From positions 1 to 64,000 of the forward strand of contig JAGYKL010000018.1 of assembly GCA_018401705.1 (NCBI GenBank): DNA of 64,000 nt, written 5' to 3'. Below the pieces are notes generated by a model that was not told the DNA's origin, searched no databases, and saw only the letters and a list, made by a program, of their open reading frames with translations. Positions within the stretch are counted from its first letter, which is position 1. Each line of letters opens with the position of its first letter. A program made the position numbers and the translations under genes. Below are positions 28,671 through 37,807 of the stretch, piece by piece. This DNA comes from Bacteroidia bacterium (GTDB taxonomy: Bacteria > Bacteroidota > Bacteroidia > M30B66).

Positions 28671-30361
28671 TGTTTAAGCAATTTTGTTCTATGAATTTGT
28701 CCTTCGCTTGTAGTTAACTCAATAACATACAATCCTTGCGACAAACTAGAAATATCAAATGATGAGTTTTGATTATTTAAGATATGCACCCTACCCTGCA
28801 TATCGATAGCCAGCAATCTTTGAGGAAGAATGTTAACGCTGATATTAATTACAGAGCTTGCTGGGTTTGGATAAACGGTAAATTCTTTTTGCTGGTTATC
28901 AGAAATAGTTAAAACTTCTGGATTCATGTTCCAAACAAGAATAGCCGCGTCAAAACCAGAAGACTTAAGTTCCACAGAGGCAGTGTCTTCGGCATTCGGG
29001 CGACAGCCTTCATTAAACTGAGCAGCTCCATAAACGTAGATGCCAGAAGAAGCCGCATCATTTAAGATTTCATCTCCAGGTCCCGTTATATGAAGAAATC
29101 GTTCAAGTTCCCAAGCATTACTGTATTGCACAATGAAAGCATCATTAGATCCTCCTTCTGAATTGAGTATCTCATCAGAGCTCAAGTCTGGATTAATATC
29201 TAAAGAACCTTCAAAACTTCCTAAAACAAGAATTGAGTTGCCGAAACCGGGCATAACCTTATTTATACTTGCCGACGTAGTTGATGATCCTCCCAAAATA
29301 ATAGCATCTAGCAGTTCGGCATTTGATGAATATTTTGCCATGAATGGCGAAGCAGAGGAACCTGATTTAGATAAAAGAAAGGAAGCTGGACCTGGATCAA
29401 CATCCATTGAAGATGAGTTTAAACTACCAACAAGTACAACATCCATTTCTTCAGTAATCATTAATGAAGTACCTACATCAACAGAGTTTCCTCCAAGAAT
29501 AAATCCCCAGCTAAGTGAACCATCTAATTGTGAATATCGAATTAGAACGGCATCAATTGCTGCGTTTAACAATGTTTGTCCAGCTCCGGGATCTATATCA
29601 GCCATTCCTCCTAGTAGTCCAGTTACATATAAACTGCCATCGGGAGAAAGTTTCACATCGCTGAAATAATCAATTGCAGGCGTCATTGAGCCAATTGCAT
29701 TCACCCATTGAAGTTGCATACTAGAGTTATATCTGGCAACAAATCCATCACCAGAATTCAAATTTGAACTTATCTCGCTAGTACCTGGTCCAAAATCAAA
29801 GTCAACAGTTTGAGCAAATTGTCCAGCAATAAAAATATCGCCGTCCTCATTTATCTGAATACTTCTGATATCAATTACGCCTCCGGCGGATATATTAAAA
29901 AACTGCATTAAGGAACCATCTGTTCCACTGTATTTTGCTATAAATCCATCTAAGCCTCCAGAAGGATTAGCACTTAAAATTGATGATGCAGGACCTGGAT
30001 CTAAGTCGATACTTGATTGAAATCTTCCAGCTATCCAAATGTTATTTGCAGCATCTATTGCAATGCTAGACATCTGATCTGTGTTACTTCCTCCAATGCC
30101 CATCTGCCAGATTGGAGTTCCGTCGGAAGCTGTTTTTGTAATAAAAACATCCTGAAATCCATAACCATTAAGTGTGCCTTGTGGAAAGTCAGAATTCCCT
30201 GAATACGTTCCGGCACAAATAAAATCTCCATTAGAATCCATTAGAATTCTTGAAGCATTATCGGCTTGAGTCCCGCCCCATACAATACTTCTGTCGAATT
30301 GCTGAGAAAAAATGAGCAAGGGTGAGAATGCTACTAAAATAACTAAGTACAGTTGCTTCAA
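28667..30361 (-). CDS. Secreted SBBP-type beta-propeller protein with T9SS sorting domain
   Basis: Exported protein of 564 residues. The signal peptide ends near 'LIFSQ'. The body consists of about eight SBBP-like repeats of 50-60 residues with the recurrent form 'D-x-x-G-N-I/F-x-I/V-A-G-x-F' and 'F-I-A-K-Y', for example 'ANNIWIAGRFQSSIDLDPGP' and 'NEDGDIFIAGQFAQTVDFDF'. These predict a seven- or eight-bladed propeller. A T9SS type A domain closes it ('VYPNPASSVINISVN ... GLYVIEL'). Function unknown; surface binding is the usual guess. Initiation must be at a non-ATG codon (TTG at 30361) because the in-frame stop upstream leaves no ATG. Its stop overlaps the ribD stop by 4 bp. Confidence 0.82.
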   Translation of the reverse strand: MKQLYLVILVAFSPLLIFSQQFDRSIVWGGTQADNASRILMDSNGDFICAGTYSGNSDFPQGTLNGYGFQDVFITKTASDGTPIWQMGIGGSNTDQMSSIAIDAANNIWIAGRFQSSIDLDPGPASSILSANPSGGLDGFIAKYSGTDGSLMQFFNISAGGVIDIRSIQINEDGDIFIAGQFAQTVDFDFGPGTSEISSNLNSGDGFVARYNSSMQLQWVNAIGSMTPAIDYFSDVKLSPDGSLYVTGLLGGMADIDPGAGQTLLNAAIDAVLIRYSQLDGSLSWGFILGGNSVDVGTSLMITEEMDVVLVGSLNSSSMDVDPGPASFLLSKSGSSASPFMAKYSSNAELLDAIILGGSSTTSASINKVMPGFGNSILVLGSFEGSLDINPDLSSDEILNSEGGSNDAFIVQYSNAWELERFLHITGPGDEILNDAASSGIYVYGAAQFNEGCRPNAEDTASVELKSSGFDAAILVWNMNPEVLTISDNQQKEFTVYPNPASSVINISVNILPQRLLAIDMQGRVHILNNQNSSFDISSLSQGLYVIELTTSEGQIHRTKLLKH

Positions 30362-30493
30362 ATCGTGGATAAAATTAATTTCAACATGCCTTTAACTCCC
30401 GTTTCAAGTTCATTCTTATCAACATTTTGACGGTGAATTACTTGAACCTGAACATTTAAACGGTAAGAAGTCAAAAAAAGTTGCCTAATTGTA

Positions 30494-31618
30494 TCAATAA
30501 TTGATTACTTGCTGTTCAATTGTACTTGGCAAATCTCTGAATTCGTATTGCTGTGTTCTTAGCTGAGGCTCAAAACCGGCCTCTTCAATTGCCCTTTGAA
30601 TACCATCAGCTGTAAATCGGTGAGGCGCGCCAGCAGCCGAAACTACATTTTCTTCAATCATAATCGAGCCGAAGTCATTAGCTCCTGCATGCAAACATAG
30701 TTGAGCTGTTTTTTCTCCAACAGTTAACCAGCTAGCTTGAATGTTAATGACATTAGGTAACATGATGCGGCTTAGGGCAATCATTCTAATGTATTCTTCA
30801 CTAGTTACATTATTTCTAATGTTCTTGACTCTTCTTAATAATGTTCCATCGTCCATAAATGGCCAAGGGATGAAAGCTAAAAATCCTTTTGAGGAATCAG
30901 GTTTCTCTGACTGAACCTGACGTATCCATGCTAGATGCTCAAAACGTTCTTCAAGTGTTTCAATATGTCCAAACATCATTGTAGCTGACGAAGTTATATT
31001 TAATTGATGAGCTGCTCTCATGACATCTAGCCACTCTTTTCCGCTACATTTCCCTTTCGAAATCATGCGTCTCACTCTATCGTTAAGAATTTCAGCACCA
31101 GCGCCAGGCAGTGAATCTAAGCCTGCATTTTTTAATCTTTGAAGTACTTCGGTGTGACTTAATGAACTCAGTTTCGCGATATGCGCTATTTCAGGCGGCC
31201 CCAGTGCATGAAGTTTTATATCTGGAAATTCTTGCTTTAATTCTCTGAAAAGATTTTCATAAAATTCGATTCCAAGATCCGGGTGATGACCTCCCTGAAG
31301 CAACATTTGATCTCCTCCAAATCTCCTTAACTCTTCAATTTTAACACGATATTCATCCATCGTTGTTGTATAAGCTTCTGCATGACCAGGAATTCTGTAA
31401 AAATTGCAAAACTTACAATTTGCAATACAAACGTTCGTGGTATTTACATTTCTATCAATTATCCAGGTTACTTTGCCATCAGGCTTTTGAATTATTCTTA
31501 ATTCATTTGCTGTGAACATCAGCTCTGCCAGAGGAGCATTTTCAAATAAATAAATTCCTTCTTCAATACTTAACCAATCAAAGCGGAGCGCTTTTTCTAA
31601 AAGTTCTTTTGTGTTCAT
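30494..31618 (-). CDS. mqnC: Cyclic dehypoxanthinyl futalosine synthase
   Basis: Radical SAM enzyme (374 residues) of the futalosine route to menaquinone; it cyclises dehypoxanthinyl futalosine. The [4Fe-4S] motif CxxxCxxC is at Cys64, Cys68 and Cys71 ('CIANCKFCNFYR'). Family features include 'LLQGGHHPDLGIEFYE', 'SLPGAGAEILNDRVR', 'ATMMFGHIET' and 'FIPWPFMDDGT'. The related MqnE has a somewhat different core, so MqnC is favoured. No other mqn genes are in the window. This implies menaquinone respiration without the classical Men pathway, or a scattered pathway. Confidence 0.9.
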   Translation of the reverse strand: MNTKELLEKALRFDWLSIEEGIYLFENAPLAELMFTANELRIIQKPDGKVTWIIDRNVNTTNVCIANCKFCNFYRIPGHAEAYTTTMDEYRVKIEELRRFGGDQMLLQGGHHPDLGIEFYENLFRELKQEFPDIKLHALGPPEIAHIAKLSSLSHTEVLQRLKNAGLDSLPGAGAEILNDRVRRMISKGKCSGKEWLDVMRAAHQLNITSSATMMFGHIETLEERFEHLAWIRQVQSEKPDSSKGFLAFIPWPFMDDGTLLRRVKNIRNNVTSEEYIRMIALSRIMLPNVINIQASWLTVGEKTAQLCLHAGANDFGSIMIEENVVSAAGAPHRFTADGIQRAIEEAGFEPQLRTQQYEFRDLPSTIEQQVINY

Positions 31619-31717
31619 TTTCTAAAAACAAGCAAATTGAAATAAAGTTTCATCCTTAGAGCAACATGATTTTGAAACGCTAACAGATCATCGGTTTAGG
31701 TTATCATCTTCAATCAC

Positions 31718-31725
31718 TACATTTG
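31718..31725 (+). promoter_or_regulatory. Bacteroidota-type -7 promoter box upstream of the M17 aminopeptidase
   Basis: TACATTTG fits TAnnTTTG exactly, 22 bp before the ATG at 31748. A GTTTA sequence about 20 bp further upstream is an acceptable -33 element. It probably drives the aminopeptidase and the overlapping pdxA. Confidence 0.6.
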
Positions 31726-31747
31726 CCGCTAAACATAAAACCAAAAT

Positions 31748-33184
31748 ATGTCTATCATACAACTCAGCAAAAGTAAGAAAGCGATTCAAGCAGATCGTAT
31801 TCTATTATGCAATAACTCCAAAGACCTTGAAAAAAGTGGCCTATCTGACCTCGAACTTAAACATATTAAATCGCAGGAAAAAGCAGGCAGAAAGTCTTTC
31901 TTCTTGAATAATTACGAATACTACACGTTTATTCAATTTATTCAGGAAGGAAAAACAGAAGATTTAACAAGAGAATCTGTTAGAGGTGCAGCAAATCTTT
32001 TGGGAGGCGCTATCAACAGCAGAAGTATAGAGACAATACAGCTACTTGATTTTTGTAAGTCGGGTGATTTGATTTTAGCTTTTTGCGAAGGCCTAAGCCT
32101 TGGTAATTATCAATTTCTTAAATATAAAGCCTCTGCTGACAAAGACAGAAACTCACTTAAAAAACTTAAAGTTTTTTCTGATAATGTAAACCAAAAAGAG
32201 ATTGATGAACTACAAGCCCTCATCGATGCTGTTTATGCGGCTAGAGATCTAGTTAATGAACCTCTCTCCTTCCTTACAGCTTCTCAATTAGGAAAGGAAG
32301 CAACAGTATTAGGCAAACGTTGCGGTTTTAAAGTAGATGTGCTTAATAAAACTAAAATCGAAGCTCTAAAAATGGGCGGTCTGCTAGCAGTGAATAAAGG
32401 TTCAATTGACCCTCCGACCTTTATCATTATGGAATACAAACCACAAAATGCCACAAATAAGAAACCAGTTGTGCTAGTTGGAAAAGGAGTAGTTTACGAT
32501 ACAGGGGGCTTGAGCTTAAAACCAAGCGATGGTATGATGACGATGAAATGCGATATGGGCGGAGGAGCTGCTGTTATTGGCGCTATCTCAGCTGTAAGCA
32601 AAGCTGAATTGCCTGTTTGGACTATTGCACTTGTGCCTGCTACAGATAACCGGCCTGATGGAAATGCTATTGTGCCTGGTGATGTGATTACAATTTCCGA
32701 TGGAACTACAGTGGAAGTGCTTAACACAGATGCCGAAGGCAGATTAATTCTTAGTGATGCACTTGTTTATGCTAAAAAATACAAGCCAAGTTTGGTTATT
32801 GACCTTGCCACATTAACAGGTGCTGCATCAAGAGCTATCGGCAAATACGGAATCGTTGCTATGGGCACCGCCGATAAGGAATTTGATGAGTTGAAAGTTT
32901 CTGGAAATGTTGTTCACGAGCGACTTGTAGAGTTCCCATTATGGGATGATTATGCCGATATGCTTAAAAGCGATATCGCGGATATTAAAAATATTGGTGG
33001 CGCTATTGCAGGTGCAAATACAGCAGGAAAATTCCTGGAGAGATTTACTGATTATCCGTGGATTCACTTAGATATTGCCGGTCCGGCTTTCTTAGATTCA
33101 CCTGATAGTTACCGCGGAAAAGGTGGCACTGCAAGTGGTGTTAGGCTACTTTTTAATTACCTAAAAAAAGTAAGTAAGTCATGA
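31748..33184 (+). CDS. Leucyl aminopeptidase (M17 family)
   Basis: Cytoplasmic dizinc/manganese aminopeptidase of 478 residues. The C-terminal catalytic domain is complete: 'VGKGVVYDTGGLSLKPSDGM' with metal ligands Lys and Asp, 'MKCDMGGGAAVIGAISA', and the signature 'NTDAEGRLILSDAL' with the Asp and Glu ligands and catalytic Arg. The N-terminal domain is variable as usual. It removes N-terminal residues from peptides. It overlaps pdxA by 4 bp (ATGA), so translational coupling is likely. Confidence 0.93.
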   Translation: MSIIQLSKSKKAIQADRILLCNNSKDLEKSGLSDLELKHIKSQEKAGRKSFFLNNYEYYTFIQFIQEGKTEDLTRESVRGAANLLGGAINSRSIETIQLLDFCKSGDLILAFCEGLSLGNYQFLKYKASADKDRNSLKKLKVFSDNVNQKEIDELQALIDAVYAARDLVNEPLSFLTASQLGKEATVLGKRCGFKVDVLNKTKIEALKMGGLLAVNKGSIDPPTFIIMEYKPQNATNKKPVVLVGKGVVYDTGGLSLKPSDGMMTMKCDMGGGAAVIGAISAVSKAELPVWTIALVPATDNRPDGNAIVPGDVITISDGTTVEVLNTDAEGRLILSDALVYAKKYKPSLVIDLATLTGAASRAIGKYGIVAMGTADKEFDELKVSGNVVHERLVEFPLWDDYADMLKSDIADIKNIGGAIAGANTAGKFLERFTDYPWIHLDIAGPAFLDSPDSYRGKGGTASGVRLLFNYLKKVSKS

Positions 33185-34257
33185 GTGATTCAAAAAACTT
33201 AGGTGTTAGGGTCGGCATTTCTCAAGGTGATTTCAATGGAATAGGTTACGAGGTTATCATCAAGACCTTCATGGATCATGGCATGCTTGAACTTTGCACT
33301 CCCATTGTTTATGGGATTCATAAAGCTGCCGCATCTTTCAGAAAATCACTAAACGTTCAGGATTTTAGTTTTTATGGAATTCCTGATGCTTCAAAAGCAG
33401 TAAAACATCACTGTAACTTTGTTAACCTCACAGATGTTGATGTTGGTTTAGATCCGGGAAAAGCCACTCCTGCTTCTGGAGCCTGGGCTGTTAAATCTCT
33501 TTTGCACGTTATGGAAGACCTTGATAAAGGCCTCCTGGATGTAGTTATTACAGCCCCAATAGATAAACACAATGTTCAAAGTCCCGATTTTAACTTCCCG
33601 GGACACACTGAGTTTTTAGCCCAAAGATCAAACACGCACAATTACTTGATGCTTCTTATTAGTGAGAATCTTCGTGTTGGTACAGTTACCGGACATATTC
33701 CGGTTAAGGATGTTGCTTCTAAGCTAAATAGCGAATTGATTGTTTCTAAACTTAAAGTTTTCGCAGATTCTCTGCTGAAAGACTTTGGAATAAGGAGTCC
33801 TAAAATTGCTGTGCTTGGTCTTAATCCTCACGCCGGCGACGGCGGATTACTTGGAAAAGAAGAAGGAGAAATCATTGCACCAGCAATTAAAAAAGCTAAT
33901 GATGAAGGTATTATGGCATTTGGGCCTTACCCGGCCGATGGCTTTTTCGGAAACGGAAGTTGGAAACAGTTCGATGGTGTTTTAGCTATGTACCATGACC
34001 AAGGTTTAATTCCATTCAAGTCAATAGCTTTTCACCAAGGAGTTAACTTTACTGCTGGATTACCTATAATTCGTACCTCGCCTGATCACGGAACTGCATT
34101 TGATATTGTTGGAAAGAATACAGCAAGTGAAGAATCTTTCAGGGCGGCTGTATTTCTTGCAATAGATATTTACAGAAACCGGAAGATGTATGACGAAATT
34201 TCCGCCAATCCTTTGGAAATAAGTCCACGAAGAGAAAGAGACAGGGAGAGATATTAG
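33181..34257 (+). CDS. pdxA: 4-hydroxythreonine-4-phosphate dehydrogenase
   Basis: NAD-dependent enzyme (358 residues) of the DXP-dependent pyridoxal 5'-phosphate pathway. 'GISQGDFNGIGYEVI' replaces the more usual G-D-P-x-G-I-G, as is common in Bacteroidota. 'TAPIDKHNVQ', the metal-site 'FPGHTEFLAQ', 'LGLNPHAGDGGLLG', and 'MYHDQGLIPFKS' with the third metal His are all present. Translation is coupled to the aminopeptidase through an ATGA overlap. Confidence 0.95.
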   Translation: MSDSKNLGVRVGISQGDFNGIGYEVIIKTFMDHGMLELCTPIVYGIHKAAASFRKSLNVQDFSFYGIPDASKAVKHHCNFVNLTDVDVGLDPGKATPASGAWAVKSLLHVMEDLDKGLLDVVITAPIDKHNVQSPDFNFPGHTEFLAQRSNTHNYLMLLISENLRVGTVTGHIPVKDVASKLNSELIVSKLKVFADSLLKDFGIRSPKIAVLGLNPHAGDGGLLGKEEGEIIAPAIKKANDEGIMAFGPYPADGFFGNGSWKQFDGVLAMYHDQGLIPFKSIAFHQGVNFTAGLPIIRTSPDHGTAFDIVGKNTASEESFRAAVFLAIDIYRNRKMYDEISANPLEISPRRERDRERY

Positions 34258-34294
34258 TATTAAACACAAATAGGCTCTATCTGTTACTTGTAGT

Positions 34295-35164
34295 ATGACA
34301 CGGTATCTGGTTCTCTTTAGTTTGCTTTTGTTTTCAGCTTGTCTCCAGGGTCAAATCACTACCGTTGATACACTTTTTTTGAACGACGGTTCCATTCTTA
34401 CAGGAAGGATACTTAACCCAGAAAGCAGTTCTACAATTAGAATTAGAAACAACGGCGGGGCTATTCTTTATGTTAATGCCTCCAGAATAGAAAAGATGGT
34501 CCTTTCTGATTTTAGAGAGGAGGAAACAATTGTTGAGGAAGGGCCTGCTAAATTTAAGGATGAGAAAATAGCTCTGTTAGTTCAAGGTGGACTTGCCTTT
34601 CCATTTGGAGATTTTTCTAGCGTTAGTAACGCTGCCGCGGGATTTGCTGCCGGCGGTTGGGCCGCGAAAGGTGACTTATGGGTTCGGATAGCTGAGCAGC
34701 TTTATTGGAGCAATAGACTTACATACACAAGAAACGCCTTCAAAGAAAATGAATTTGAAATACTTCAAGGACAGGCAATTGGAGTTAACTTCACCAACGG
34801 AATATATAGCCCTTGGATAGGCTGGCATTTTCAATCTGGATTAAGTTTAAGGCGTCAATTAGACGACGACATAGGATTTATTTTTGATGCGGAGGTTGGA
34901 TTTTCGCGATTTTCTAGCCCAAGAATTATCATGTTCACAGATAATTTCTTGGAATTCCGTCTTGATAAAACGACAGGTGCTGGTTTTAATGCCTCAATTG
35001 GTGCTGGTTTTGTATACAAAAACAGATATACCTTAACTCTTAATCTTATCAGCTCTAATCCCCTATTTGTTTTTACAGGTATGCAATCTAGCACAATCGT
35101 CCAACCCTTTAGGGTTGTGACACTTACTGCTGGAATTATGCTCTTCCCAGGAAGTACAAATTAG
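34295..35164 (+). CDS. Exported protein with predicted outer-membrane beta-barrel
   Basis: Protein of 289 residues that I do not recognise. It has a signal peptide (about 1-18); the sequence 'LFSAC' could also be a lipobox. Residues about 22-75 look like a small beta domain ('VDTLFLNDGSILTGRIL', 'TIRIRNNGGAILYVNASRIEKM') resembling regions that sense or bind in other Bacteroidota exported proteins. From about residue 90 alternating hydrophobic strands with glycine-rich turns suggest an eight-stranded barrel ('GFNASIGAGFVYKNRYTLTLNL', 'VVTLTAGIMLFPG'). It follows pdxA by 37 bp and may share its transcript. Confidence 0.65.
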   Translation: MTRYLVLFSLLLFSACLQGQITTVDTLFLNDGSILTGRILNPESSSTIRIRNNGGAILYVNASRIEKMVLSDFREEETIVEEGPAKFKDEKIALLVQGGLAFPFGDFSSVSNAAAGFAAGGWAAKGDLWVRIAEQLYWSNRLTYTRNAFKENEFEILQGQAIGVNFTNGIYSPWIGWHFQSGLSLRRQLDDDIGFIFDAEVGFSRFSSPRIIMFTDNFLEFRLDKTTGAGFNASIGAGFVYKNRYTLTLNLISSNPLFVFTGMQSSTIVQPFRVVTLTAGIMLFPGSTN

Positions 35165-35529
35165 TCTACAAGATCTAAAGCATATTCCATAAGTAACTCC
35201 AAAGGAATTTTATCAAGAGCTCGGGCATGAGTAGAGGATAATACAATTGGGCAACCATATCCAGCATTCACAGCATCCAACCAGCGAGAAGCGCAAACAC
35301 ACCATTTATCACCATTCTTGAGTCCGGGAAAAAGATAAACTTCCCTTGGTGTTATTAAATCATTACCTGCTTTAAGTGAGAATGCAAGAAATTCGTCTGT
35401 CACCTTCGCACACACAGTGTGAGAACCTTGATCAAAATCGCCTGTCCTGCAAAATCCATCTCTATAAAATCCAGTTAAAGGGTCATTGCAGCAGCTTTCA
35501 AGCTCCCCACCTAATACGTTAAGTTCCAT
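35161..35529 (-). CDS. DUF2237 family protein
   Basis: Small cytoplasmic protein of 122 residues matching the DUF2237 pattern: 'NVLGGELESCCNDPLTGFYRDGFCRTG', 'HTVCAKVTDEFLAFS', 'GDKWCVCASRWLDA' and 'VVLSSTHA'-like 'IVLSSTHARAL'. Six cysteines are spread through it, several conserved in the family, but no function is established that I know of. I placed the start at the ATG at 35529, one codon inside the longest frame. It overlaps the convergent barrel gene by 4 bp and lies 8 bp after the thioredoxin-like gene, so the two are likely co-transcribed. Confidence 0.85.
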   Translation of the reverse strand: MELNVLGGELESCCNDPLTGFYRDGFCRTGDFDQGSHTVCAKVTDEFLAFSLKAGNDLITPREVYLFPGLKNGDKWCVCASRWLDAVNAGYGCPIVLSSTHARALDKIPLELLMEYALDLVD

Positions 35530-35537
35530 CAAAGCAC

Positions 35538-36947
35538 TTACTTTTTTTCAATCATTTTCTCGTAATTCCTAATAAAGTCTTCTAGTTTATCTACTTCTAG
35601 ACGCTTTGCAATAATTTTCTTCTCCTTGTCCATTAGGTAAATAACAGGTGTAGAATAAATATCATAGTACTTTCTAAAATTAGACTTACCTAATAAGTCA
35701 GCTGCATTTATCCAACCTAATTCATTTTCCTTTATATAATTGAACCATTCAGTTGTATCGGCTTCAATGTACACTGCCAAAACTTCGACTCCTAAATCTT
35801 TCGCAGCCGTATTATAGAATTCCTTCAATTTTGGAGTCACCTTTTTACAATGACCACAGCTCGGATCCCAAAAATAAAGTATTGTATATGTTGAGTTCAA
35901 ATTATAAAGAGAAATCGGATGAAAATCAGGCTTTAAAAGAGTGATATTGGTTGCCTTTTTTCCAATTAAACAAGGCTCTAAAGCATTAACTCTTTCCTGA
36001 ATCTTTTCCTTTTGAGGTTCCTCAACCCAATATGCTTTACCATTTAAATAATAATTCTTGGCCATATATACGAAAACGGCATCCATCCCCATAATATCAG
36101 ACTTTTCGTAGGTATTAGTAATATAGTAAACTAAATACTTGAAAATCTCACTGCTTTCATCTGTCATTCCAATGACATAAGAAGCTGCTGCATTTATTGA
36201 ATCAGGTATTTGAGGAGTTAGTTTCTCTATGTATTGCTTTATTTTACCTGCAAAAACAGGAGTACGAATAAGTCTGTCATCTTTCAAATCTAAATTATCA
36301 AAATAATGTGATTTATAGTATCTATAAGCGAAAGTTGAATCCTTTCTCCCATTTTCTAGAGTAGGGATTTCAGGAATTTCGGGCTCCCAGCTTGCATTAA
36401 ATATTTTTGATAGCAAAAGATCTGGATGTTGTTTGATGAAATCTGTTTTATATTCTTTTACTTCTTTATCAACAGCAATCTGTGTTTCTTTAATTTCAGC
36501 TAGCCTCTTTTCATCACCTTTTGCTTCTTCAAATTCCTTTCTAAGTTCCTCCATTCTCTTGCCTTTGGCAGAAATCCATTTCAGGTAAGAATAAAACAGC
36601 TTGTTATCTTCAGAACCACTTACCTTCATATTATTGATAAAGTCGGCAGTGTCGGTTTCCATGCTGAACTTCTGTTCTTTGTCAACAAGAATTTCAAAAT
36701 ACTTTCTAGACGGAGTTACAGCTAAGTAAATACCACCGGGTAAATCGTCTTCCCCTTTAAAGGTAAGCTTACCATTGGCATCTGTCATGGCTGAATCTTT
36801 TACGTACTGCTTATCTCCAAAATAATAAGCCAATTGGCATGATTGATTCTTTACTCCTTTGATTGTTAATTTAATATCATAACCATTTCCTCCTAATACA
36901 ACTGTTGTTGAAAGAAGAATGCTTAGTCCCGCAAGAAATTGTTTCAT
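35538..36947 (-). CDS. TlpA-like thiol-disulfide protein with DUF4369-type N-terminus
   Basis: Exported redox protein of 469 residues. The signal peptide (about 1-19) is followed by a DUF4369-like beta domain (about 22-120, 'SCQLAYYFGDKQYVKDSAMTDANGKLTFKG'), a helical middle region (about 130-320) and a C-terminal thioredoxin fold (about 325-469). The active site is 'FWDPSCGHCKK' (CGHC), typical of TlpA/ResA proteins that reduce disulfides in the periplasm, for example during cytochrome c maturation. The following 'YSTPVIYLMDKEKKII' contains the cis-Pro loop. Several Bacteroidota carry many paralogues, so the substrate cannot be named. Confidence 0.85.
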   Translation of the reverse strand: MKQFLAGLSILLSTTVVLGGNGYDIKLTIKGVKNQSCQLAYYFGDKQYVKDSAMTDANGKLTFKGEDDLPGGIYLAVTPSRKYFEILVDKEQKFSMETDTADFINNMKVSGSEDNKLFYSYLKWISAKGKRMEELRKEFEEAKGDEKRLAEIKETQIAVDKEVKEYKTDFIKQHPDLLLSKIFNASWEPEIPEIPTLENGRKDSTFAYRYYKSHYFDNLDLKDDRLIRTPVFAGKIKQYIEKLTPQIPDSINAAASYVIGMTDESSEIFKYLVYYITNTYEKSDIMGMDAVFVYMAKNYYLNGKAYWVEEPQKEKIQERVNALEPCLIGKKATNITLLKPDFHPISLYNLNSTYTILYFWDPSCGHCKKVTPKLKEFYNTAAKDLGVEVLAVYIEADTTEWFNYIKENELGWINAADLLGKSNFRKYYDIYSTPVIYLMDKEKKIIAKRLEVDKLEDFIRNYEKMIEKK

Positions 36948-37091
36948 GAATTTTAAATTTTAGCCACTGCGAATATCAAAAATTATGCAATTAAAATTCG
37001 TTTAATTGTTTTTATCCATGAACAAGCTAAGTTTGATAAACTATTACCGAATTTCTTCAATTGCTTTAGCTTTACAAATCAATCATAAAAT

Positions 37092-37766
37092 ATGTGTGGC
37101 AGATATACTTTGGCTGGAAAGTCTGTTGATTTAGAAAAACACTTTAGAGCAAAGCTCTTGGGAAAATCTACTGAAGCTTCATTTAACATTGCTCCTGGTC
37201 AAACAGCACCTATCATTTTAAACACCAATCCTCAAAGCATCAGACAAGAACCGTGGGGGCTTGTGCCGTATTGGACCAAACCTGGCGATAAGCCCCTTAA
37301 ATTAATCAACAGCCGCAGTGATAGTCTCTTATCAAAACCCGGTTTTAAAAGATACCTTGAAAGGAAGAGATGCCTAGTGCCTACAACAGGCTTTTACGAA
37401 TGGAAAACCAGCGGAAGTGTTAAGCAACCTTATTATATCACATTAAAAAATGCGGAATTATTTTCTTTTGCTGGCATTTGGGAAGAGTTTGCCAACTCTG
37501 ATGGTGAACTAGTCTACACCTACTCCATCATAACAACTGAACCCAATTCTCTTATGGCCAATATTCATAGCAGAATGCCTGTGATTCTTAGAAAGGAGGA
37601 TGAAAACAATTGGCTAGAGGACAATGTCGTTTCAAGATTATCAACGCTTCTAGTCCCATTTGATTCAAATTTAATGAAAGCATTTCCAGTGAGCAACAAA
37701 GTAAATTCTGCCGTTAATAATGATGCTTCCCTCATCAGAGAAGTGCCGCCTGCAGGATTATTTTAA
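37092..37766 (+). CDS. SOS response-associated peptidase-family (SRAP/HMCES-like) protein
   Basis: Cytoplasmic protein of 224 residues of the SRAP family, which crosslinks to abasic sites in single-stranded DNA through Cys2 and protects them. The N-terminus 'MCGRYT' gives Cys2 after methionine removal. Also present are 'NIAPGQTAPI', 'WGLVPYWTK', 'LINSRSDSL', 'GFYEWK' with the catalytic Glu, and 'IHSRMPVIL' with the conserved His. All active residues look intact. A short gap with an 18-bp palindrome separates it from the AddB-like nuclease gene, so the two form a possible DNA-damage unit. Confidence 0.92.
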   Translation: MCGRYTLAGKSVDLEKHFRAKLLGKSTEASFNIAPGQTAPIILNTNPQSIRQEPWGLVPYWTKPGDKPLKLINSRSDSLLSKPGFKRYLERKRCLVPTTGFYEWKTSGSVKQPYYITLKNAELFSFAGIWEEFANSDGELVYTYSIITTEPNSLMANIHSRMPVILRKEDENNWLEDNVVSRLSTLLVPFDSNLMKAFPVSNKVNSAVNNDASLIREVPPAGLF

Positions 37767-37781
37767 TTTGGCATTACACAT

Positions 37782-37799
37782 ATACATATGAATATGTAT
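37782..37799. promoter_or_regulatory. 18-bp palindrome upstream of the AddB-like gene
   Basis: ATACATAT-GA-ATATGTAT is a perfect inverted repeat with 8-bp arms, placed 9-26 bp before the start of the nuclease gene. It has no T run, so it is unlikely to be a terminator. It could be an operator overlapping the promoter. AT-rich palindromes do arise by chance. Confidence 0.35.
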
Positions 37800-37807
37800 T
37801 TTGCAGC

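Noticed and set aside
29133-29669. Plus-strand open frame of 178 codons opposite the SBBP protein gene
   Set aside because: Long for a shadow, but it is antisense to regular propeller repeats whose codon pattern keeps the opposite strand open; its protein has repetitive Pro/Ser content and no known domain.
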